12,095 nucleotides of DNA, taken from the NCBI GenBank assembly GCA_017428285.1, contig JAFRRE010000030.1, forward strand, positions 1-12,095. Reading direction: 5' to 3'. The DNA comes from Bacteroidales bacterium. Lineage in GTDB: Bacteria > Bacteroidota > Bacteroidia > Bacteroidales > F082. The notes below the pieces were generated by a model. That model saw nothing but the letters and a program-made list of their open reading frames with translations, made no database searches and was not told the origin of the DNA. A program made the translations under genes and the position numbers. Each line of letters begins with the position of its first letter. Position 1 is the stretch's first letter. Below are positions 7,695-12,095 of this stretch, one piece after another.

Positions 7695-8221
7695 CCATGG
7701 AACAACGCGAAGGCAAGATATTCAATTTGAGGCCAGAATTGACCCAACCCATGAGGTTGGCGGCAAGTTTTGCCATCACCTATTATGGGTTTTTGCTCGT
7801 CTTCGCCATCATCACGGTCATTTTCAGTCAATACTACATCGACTCCTACTATTACGAGGAAGCCAATGTCAAGCAAGACAAATCCGAACTGCTAACCCCA
7901 ATTCTACAGCTCGCACTACTTATAACACTAGTATTCAGCCTAATACAGATTTTCAGAAAAAAGAATCACGGCAAAGTCATCTTTGTGGTAGCCTCCATTT
8001 TGCTTATGATTTTCCAATTCGTGACAACTGGAGGTGATCCTTGGATGAAATATGCCCTTGAAGCATTGCTCGTGCTCATCATCGCTCCCCTACGAGTTAA
8101 AAAGAAAATCAAGCTAAAGAACGGAAAAATAAAACTAGAATCCGTTGAAAATCAAGAAGTAAAAACAGAAGACCCAATAGCGGAAACAACCCCTACAGAA
8201 ACCCCAACGACAGGGGCTTAA
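7691..8221 (+). CDS. Small multi-span membrane protein of unknown function
   Basis: A 176-residue protein. Hydrophobic stretches lie at about 23-46, 67-88, 96-112 and 120-135. They are followed by a lysine-rich segment (RVKKKIKLKNGKIKL) and a low-complexity tail rich in Thr, Pro and Glu. By the positive-inside rule the lysine-rich segment should face the cytoplasm. The ATG at 7691 overlaps the preceding stop as ATGA; a second in-frame ATG at 7697 is equally possible. The sequence on the 3' side runs directly into sufS on the other strand: the TAA at 8219-8221 overlaps the sufS stop. No function can be assigned. Confidence 0.78.
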   Translation: MTMEQREGKIFNLRPELTQPMRLAASFAITYYGFLLVFAIITVIFSQYYIDSYYYEEANVKQDKSELLTPILQLALLITLVFSLIQIFRKKNHGKVIFVVASILLMIFQFVTTGGDPWMKYALEALLVLIIAPLRVKKKIKLKNGKIKLESVENQEVKTEDPIAETTPTETPTTGA

Positions 8222-9444
8222 CGCAGCATCAGAGCGGCTTTCTTCACCGCATTGACAAAGACTTCCACTTCCTCCATCGTATTGTACAAGGCAAAAGAAG
8301 CACGCACCGTGCCCGGGATGCCGAATCGTGTCATCACCGGCTCTGCGCAATGATGGCCTGTGCGCACTGCCACACCCATCTTGTCAATGATGGTACCCAG
8401 GTCATAAGGATGAATGCCATCAATGATGAAAGAGACCAAACCTGAGCGACGCTCAGCCTCCCCAATGAAACGGATACCGTCGATTTCAGAGAGTTGTTCA
8501 ACAGCCGACTGTAACAACTTGGCTTCATATTGCTCAACCTCTTTTCTGTCAAGACCTTGCATGAATTGTATGGCTGTTTCCAAGCCTAAGGCCGCACCCA
8601 CATTTGGGGTACCAGCCTCGAACTTATAAGGCAACACATTAAAGGTGGTCTTCTCGAAACTCACCGTATCGACCATTTCACCACCGAATTGGTAAGGAGG
8701 CAACTTCTCCAACCACTCAGCCTTACCATACAAGCCACCTATGCCCATAGGTGCATACATCTTATGGCCAGAGAAAACGAAGAAATCACAATCCAAGTCT
8801 TGAACATCAATGGGATGGTGGGCAATACTCTGGGCACCATCAACGACGACAGGAATGCCATATTGATGTGCCATCGCAATCATTTCCTTTACTGGATTGA
8901 TGGTCCCCAACACATTGGAAATATGCGCAATCGAGACCACCTTCGGCTTTTCTTTCAGCAAGTCTGCATAACGATCCAAGTCTAGAACACCTTTGTCATC
9001 CATTGGAACAACCAACAACTCGCCCCCATTACGTTGTACCATTTGCTGCCAAGGCACGAGGTTGGAGTGGTGCTCCATAGCAGTAATCAGCACCTTTGGT
9101 GCGTCGTAGAGACGCATTGCATGCGTCTCCCCCAAAGTTGTCGCCAACAAATTCAACGACTCGGTAGTGCCACGCGTGAAGATGATTTCCCTTGCTTCCT
9201 TGGCATGGACGAAATCGGCAACGGTCTGGCGAGCATGTTCGTAGGCCTCTGTTGCCTTCTGGCTCAAGTAATGCACCCCACGGTGAATGTTGCAGTTCTC
9301 GTGCAGATAATAGTCACGCTCACGGTCGATGACGCACAAGGGCTTCTGCGTGGTGGCAGCATTGTCAAAATAGACCAAAGGCTTGCCATAGACCTTCTGG
9401 TCGAGGACGGGGAATTGCTCTCTTATTTCATTGATACTAAACAT
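8218..9444 (-). CDS. sufS: SufS-type cysteine desulfurase
   Basis: A PLP enzyme that takes sulfur from L-cysteine as a persulfide for Fe-S cluster assembly. The protein has 408 residues with the start at MFSINEIREQFPVLD. Key residues are present: the EHH motif (124-126), VDGAQS (201-206), PLP lysine K228 in FSGHKMY, and catalytic C366 in RTGHHCAEP. These positions are two higher than E. coli SufS (K226, C364). Residues 106-113 (ETHAMRLY) are encoded by a REP palindrome at 9106-9129 and replace the usual loop before the EHH strand, adding about three residues. The frame extends to a TTG at 9480, but this lies in the -33 promoter box. The gene follows sufD, separated by a hairpin, and has its own promoter. 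It converges on the membrane protein gene with overlapping stops and no terminator. Confidence 0.95.
   Translation of the reverse strand: MFSINEIREQFPVLDQKVYGKPLVYFDNAATTQKPLCVIDRERDYYLHENCNIHRGVHYLSQKATEAYEHARQTVADFVHAKEAREIIFTRGTTESLNLLATTLGETHAMRLYDAPKVLITAMEHHSNLVPWQQMVQRNGGELLVVPMDDKGVLDLDRYADLLKEKPKVVSIAHISNVLGTINPVKEMIAMAHQYGIPVVVDGAQSIAHHPIDVQDLDCDFFVFSGHKMYAPMGIGGLYGKAEWLEKLPPYQFGGEMVDTVSFEKTTFNVLPYKFEAGTPNVGAALGLETAIQFMQGLDRKEVEQYEAKLLQSAVEQLSEIDGIRFIGEAERRSGLVSFIIDGIHPYDLGTIIDKMGVAVRTGHHCAEPVMTRFGIPGTVRASFALYNTMEEVEVFVNAVKKAALMLR
9106..9129 (+). repeat. Single REP palindrome, family A, inside sufS
   Basis: A 24-base unit beginning GTAG and containing GAGACGCAT, TGC, ATGCGTCTC. It matches the unit at 5478-5501 in 23 of 24 positions. 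Read on the sufS strand it is in frame (GAG ACG CAT GCA ATG CGT CTC TAC) and supplies eight codons. Confidence 0.85.
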
Positions 9445-9450
9445 CGTTTT

Positions 9451-9480
9451 CAAACTTAACTGTTTTAGTTTCCTTAACAA
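9451..9480 (-). promoter_or_regulatory. Bacteroidota promoter for sufS, nearly leaderless
   Basis: On the minus strand, TTG (9480-9478), a 19-base spacer and TAAGTTTG (9458-9451) match the consensus fully. Transcription would begin only a few bases before the sufS ATG at 9444, giving a transcript with almost no leader. The -33 TTG is the outer edge of the palindromic region at 9477-9554. Confidence 0.6.
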
Positions 9481-9554
9481 TGGCCCAAACTATGACTATG
9501 GCCGCTTCAATCTCCTGTGAAAGCGGCCATTAGCCATAAGCCATAGGCCATTGT
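9477..9554. repeat. Long imperfect hairpin between sufD and sufS
   Basis: Outer arms 9477-9485 (ACAATGGCC) and 9546-9554 (GGCCATTGT) pair perfectly. Inside, ATGGCCGCTT (9498-9507) pairs with AAGCGGCCAT (9521-9530) around a 13-base loop, and the stem extends outward with one mismatch and one bulge. Short repeats of the type TATGGC fill the left side as read on the minus strand. It has no T-run, so it is not a standard terminator; it may slow or process the suf transcript, or be another repeat family. Confidence 0.7.
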
Positions 9555-10381
9555 CAGATTTTAGAATAATCAATGTCAAAATTATATTCCTTCGGATGGC
9601 TGCAACGCAACACGCAGTTCTCGCAGCTCGAGAGTTCACCACGTAGACGGCGCTTGATCATGTCGTCGATGTGCTCGTGCAACATCTCGTTTCCGATATG
9701 GTTGCTCACCTCGGCAGCGAAGGCATACATCAACAGGATTCTGGCGTTGGCCTTGCTGATGCCACGCTGGCGCATGTAGAACATGGCTTCTTGGTCGAGT
9801 TGGCCCGTAGAAGTGCCATGCGAGCATTTCACGTCGTCGGCATAGATCTCAAGGAAAGGCTGGCTGTTGACTTTGGCCGTCGAGGTCAGGAGGATATTGC
9901 TGTTGTTTTGGTGGGCATCGGTCTTTTGGGCATCTTTGGCCACATAAACATGGCCATTGAACACAGCCGAGGCCGAGTCATCAATGACGCCCTTGAACTT
10001 CTCGTTGCTGGTGCAATGCGGCACGTTGTGGTTCACTTTCAGGTAGTTCTCCACATGCTGGGTCTTGTCGATGAGATACAGACCATGCACCTGAGTGTCG
10101 GCGCCTTCGCCATCCAAGTCGACATGATAGGTGTTGCGCACATCGCCGCCGTTGAAGGTGATGACTACAATCTTCAGTCGGCTGTCAGCCAACTGCTTGA
10201 CCTTGAACTCCCTTTGGATGGAAGCCTCGTTGCTTACATTCTGCAGCACATACAACTCAAGGCTAGAGTTCTCATTGAGGATGATTTCGGAGACCTTCGG
10301 CTCGGATGACAGGTGAGCGTCATCATCATACTCAATGATTTCGCGGCTTTGGTTGGCAGCTAAGATAAGTTGGTTGTTCAT
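9554..10381 (-). CDS. sufD: Short SufD-like Fe-S assembly protein (N-terminal domain absent)
   Basis: Partner of SufC in the Fe-S scaffold complex. At 275 residues it is much shorter than typical SufD (E. coli, 423). What is present aligns with the beta-helix core and C-terminal helices: VSEIILNENSSLELY, GGDVRNTYHVDLDGEGA, DAQKTDAHQ, IYADDVKCSHG, GQLDQEAMFYMRQRGI. H188 in KCSHG corresponds to the functional histidine of SufD, and SufB-type motifs are not seen. The N-terminal helical domain of roughly 130-150 residues is missing. The ATG at 10381 follows the sufC stop by 2 bases (TGATTATG), leaving no room for it. The C-terminus ends in a cysteine cluster, C253-x2-C256-x3-C260, followed by a charged tail. 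The stop TGA touches the hairpin before sufS. Confidence 0.88.
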   Translation of the reverse strand: MNNQLILAANQSREIIEYDDDAHLSSEPKVSEIILNENSSLELYVLQNVSNEASIQREFKVKQLADSRLKIVVITFNGGDVRNTYHVDLDGEGADTQVHGLYLIDKTQHVENYLKVNHNVPHCTSNEKFKGVIDDSASAVFNGHVYVAKDAQKTDAHQNNSNILLTSTAKVNSQPFLEIYADDVKCSHGTSTGQLDQEAMFYMRQRGISKANARILLMYAFAAEVSNHIGNEMLHEHIDDMIKRRLRGELSSCENCVLRCSHPKEYNFDIDYSKI

Positions 10382-10383
10382 AA

Positions 10384-11130
10384 TCAAAGTTCCTTAATCC
10401 ATTCGTAGCCTTTTTCTTCGAGTTCGAGGGCGAGGTTCTTGCCGCCCGTCTTGACGATGCGTCCGTCGTACATCACATGCACGAAGTCGGGGACAATATA
10501 GTCGAGCAGACGCTGATAGTGCGTGATGACCACGAAGGCATTCTCGGCATTATGCAACTGGTTGACACCATGGGCCACGATGCGCAACGCGTCGATGTCG
10601 AGACCCGAGTCGGTCTCATCAAGGATAGCGAGGCTCGGCTCCAACATAGCCATCTGGAAGATCTCGTTTTTCTTCTTCTCGCCACCGCTGTAACCCACGT
10701 TGACGAAACGGTTCTGCAGTTTCTCGGTGATTTCCACCATGGCCTGCTTCTCCTTCATCATCTTCATGAAGTCGACCGTGCTCATCGGCGGCAGTCCTTG
10801 ATACTCACGCTTCGAGTTGACAGCGGTGCGCATGAAATTCTGTATGCTCACACCTGGAATCTCAACGGGATATTGGAAACTCAGGAAGATACCTTCGTTG
10901 GCGCGGTCCTCGGGCGACATCCCAACGATGTTCTTGCCCTTGTACCAGATCTCGCCTTCGGTGATTTCATAGCCCTCGCGACCTGTGATGGCCGCAGCCA
11001 GCGTACTCTTTCCCGTTCCGTTGGGACCCATGATGGCATGGATTTCGCCTTCGTTGACACCCAGATTCAATCCTTTCAGGATTTCCTTGCCTCCGATGGA
11101 GACGTGTAGGTTTTTGATATTCAGTAACAT
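10384..11130 (-). CDS. sufC: Fe-S assembly ATPase SufC
   Basis: A soluble ABC-type ATPase that drives conformational change in the SufB/SufD scaffold. The protein has 248 residues. Motifs: Walker A GPNGTGKST (35-43), Q-loop at Q86 (FLSFQYPVEIPG), SufC-type signature YSGGEKKKNEI (147-157), Walker B LAILDETDSGLDID (167-180), H-loop H204 (VITHYQRLLDYI). The glutamate at 172 is retained. MLLNIKNLHVSIGGKEIL is the conserved start; the frame extends 32 codons upstream into the glycosyltransferase gene, where the residues are not SufC-like. The gene starts 23 bases after the glycosyltransferase stop and runs with 2 bases of spacing into sufD, so these three are likely co-transcribed. No promoter box was found directly upstream. 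Confidence 0.96.
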   Translation of the reverse strand: MLLNIKNLHVSIGGKEILKGLNLGVNEGEIHAIMGPNGTGKSTLAAAITGREGYEITEGEIWYKGKNIVGMSPEDRANEGIFLSFQYPVEIPGVSIQNFMRTAVNSKREYQGLPPMSTVDFMKMMKEKQAMVEITEKLQNRFVNVGYSGGEKKKNEIFQMAMLEPSLAILDETDSGLDIDALRIVAHGVNQLHNAENAFVVITHYQRLLDYIVPDFVHVMYDGRIVKTGGKNLALELEEKGYEWIKEL

Positions 11131-11153
11131 ATATTTGTTGAGTTGTTTATTGT

Positions 11154-12095
11154 TTAATCGTTTAATCGTTGGATTGGGCTTAGGCTGATTTTGCCGTAGC
11201 GCATAAAATAGGCATGCTTGGCCCACTGTGTATATTCTTCTGGTGTTATTTCAATGACATTATTGCCTTCATACTCCGCAATCCTTTGTTTCACTTCTTC
11301 TATCAACGCCTCATCGCGACCGTATTTCCCGATATGAACCACATTCAAGACTACTCCCAACAGCACGACACAACCTGCACCAAGGGTCATCCATCCACGG
11401 ACTTTTGGCGTTATCTTAGGCAACCATAAAGTCAACATCGAAAGGGTAATATGTCCGCAAGCCAAGGCAAAGAAAGGCAAGGCTGCCAGCATATAGAAAT
11501 CCCGTTGCTTCACGCTCACCATGATGGGCAGCACACCCACTAATCCCATGATCAGAAAGACATAGAACCAAGCCTTGTCAGATGGGAACTCAAAGACCTT
11601 ATTGTTGACCTTACTTCTCGCTTTGCAAATCACCAATGCCATAGCAATTACATACGGAATCATCAGTTGTTGCAATAAAGCGAAAACGATATAAAACCTT
11701 GAAGATGCTGTTGCTTCGTGCAACCCTCCACCGATGACTTGTAATCGGATGTAGTCCTTAATATAGCCAAACGAGCCAGGGCAAACCAAGAACATGATTC
11801 CGGCAAACACAGCTATTGAGACCAAAAGAATCAAGCTGTCAATGGGTCCTTGTATCCACTTGCGCTTTTGATCAAAAGCACAATAAAGAATCGGGAATAC
11901 CAAGGGGAACAATCCCGTGAATCCTTTGGAGAGAAAAGCCAATAGCAAGGCGACAGCCGACAAAAAAAGCCAAATCTTATGGTTGCGCTGGTAACCGACA
12001 ATCATCAGATAGACGGAGAGCAACACAAAGACCGACATGGTGTTTTCAAGCATATTGTTGGTGGCGCACCAAGTGGCCAAAGGCATGACCAGCCA
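11154..12095 (-). CDS. Glycosyltransferase family 39-like membrane protein (5' partial)
   Basis: The frame is open through the right edge, so the N-terminus, where this family has its catalytic acidic residues, is not visible; 313 residues are seen. About eight hydrophobic spans are present, including VFVLLSVYLMIVGY, WLFLSAVALLLAF, LILLVSIAVFAGIMFLV, VFLIMGLVGVLPIMV and GAGCVVLLGVVLNVV. Family-like landmarks are LSKGFTGLFPLVFPILY and KQRDFYMLAALPFFALACGH, as in ArnT/PMT-type transferases that use polyprenyl-phosphate sugars on the outer side of the inner membrane. A polar C-terminal tail of about 50 residues follows. The sugar and acceptor cannot be told. It precedes sufC by 23 bases, an unusual neighbour for suf genes. 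Its last codons lie in a short tandem repeat, GATTAAAC GATTAAAC, which contains the stop. Confidence 0.8.
   Translation of the reverse strand, partial: WLVMPLATWCATNNMLENTMSVFVLLSVYLMIVGYQRNHKIWLFLSAVALLLAFLSKGFTGLFPLVFPILYCAFDQKRKWIQGPIDSLILLVSIAVFAGIMFLVCPGSFGYIKDYIRLQVIGGGLHEATASSRFYIVFALLQQLMIPYVIAMALVICKARSKVNNKVFEFPSDKAWFYVFLIMGLVGVLPIMVSVKQRDFYMLAALPFFALACGHITLSMLTLWLPKITPKVRGWMTLGAGCVVLLGVVLNVVHIGKYGRDEALIEEVKQRIAEYEGNNVIEITPEEYTQWAKHAYFMRYGKISLSPIQRLND

Noticed and set aside
9445..9480. Upstream TTG start for sufS
   Set aside because: The TTG and following bases form the promoter; MFSINEIREQFPVLD at 9444 matches the family start.
9671..10309. Open frame of 212 codons antisense to sufD
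   Set aside because: The opposite strand carries clear SufD motifs; the antisense product has no recognisable feature.
10477..11109. Open frame of 210 codons antisense to sufC
   Set aside because: It is opposite all the SufC ATPase motifs, so it is a shadow frame.

Overview
The window reads as a chromosomal piece of a Bacteroidales (Bacteroidota) bacterium. The evidence is a C-terminal type IX secretion (Por/T9SS) sorting domain on the first gene, Bacteroidota-type promoters (TTG, 19 bp, TAnnTTTG) instead of sigma70 boxes, starts with A-rich leaders and almost no Shine-Dalgarno sequence, and a sufC-sufD-sufS iron-sulfur cluster. The content is mostly housekeeping. I see no rRNA, tRNA, CRISPR array, insertion sequence or phage module.

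Left part (1-4056, plus strand): the 3' part of a secreted repeat/FN3 protein with a T9SS tail; a terminator and a palindromic repeat; a Bro-N/DinD-like DNA-binding protein; a nested terminator and promoter; and an MBL/beta-CASP RNase-like metallohydrolase. Middle (4116-8221, plus strand): hisS and hutH, the histidine charging and histidine degrading enzymes, separated by a pair of inverted palindromes; another palindromic pair; then two overlapping genes for small multi-span membrane proteins. Right part (8218-12095, minus strand, read right to left): a glycosyltransferase-39-like membrane protein cut by the window edge, sufC, an unusually short sufD, a long hairpin, and sufS with its own promoter. 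The two halves converge, and the stop codons of the second membrane protein and sufS overlap.

The most interesting layer is the repeats. Two families of short palindromes start with the tetranucleotide GTAG or GTGG, the hallmark of REP elements mobilised by RAYT (REP-associated tyrosine) transposases. They occur as head-to-head pairs (BIMEs) in three intergenic gaps. One single copy lies inside the sufS reading frame, where it encodes eight residues of a loop just before the conserved EHH motif without breaking the gene. The second oddity is the suf cluster: sufB is not next to sufC, a glycosyltransferase gene is there instead, and SufD lacks the usual N-terminal helical domain.

Start codons were chosen from family conservation and promoter position; several longer frames begin inside promoters or repeats and were trimmed. 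No gap without a gene exceeds about 155 bases.
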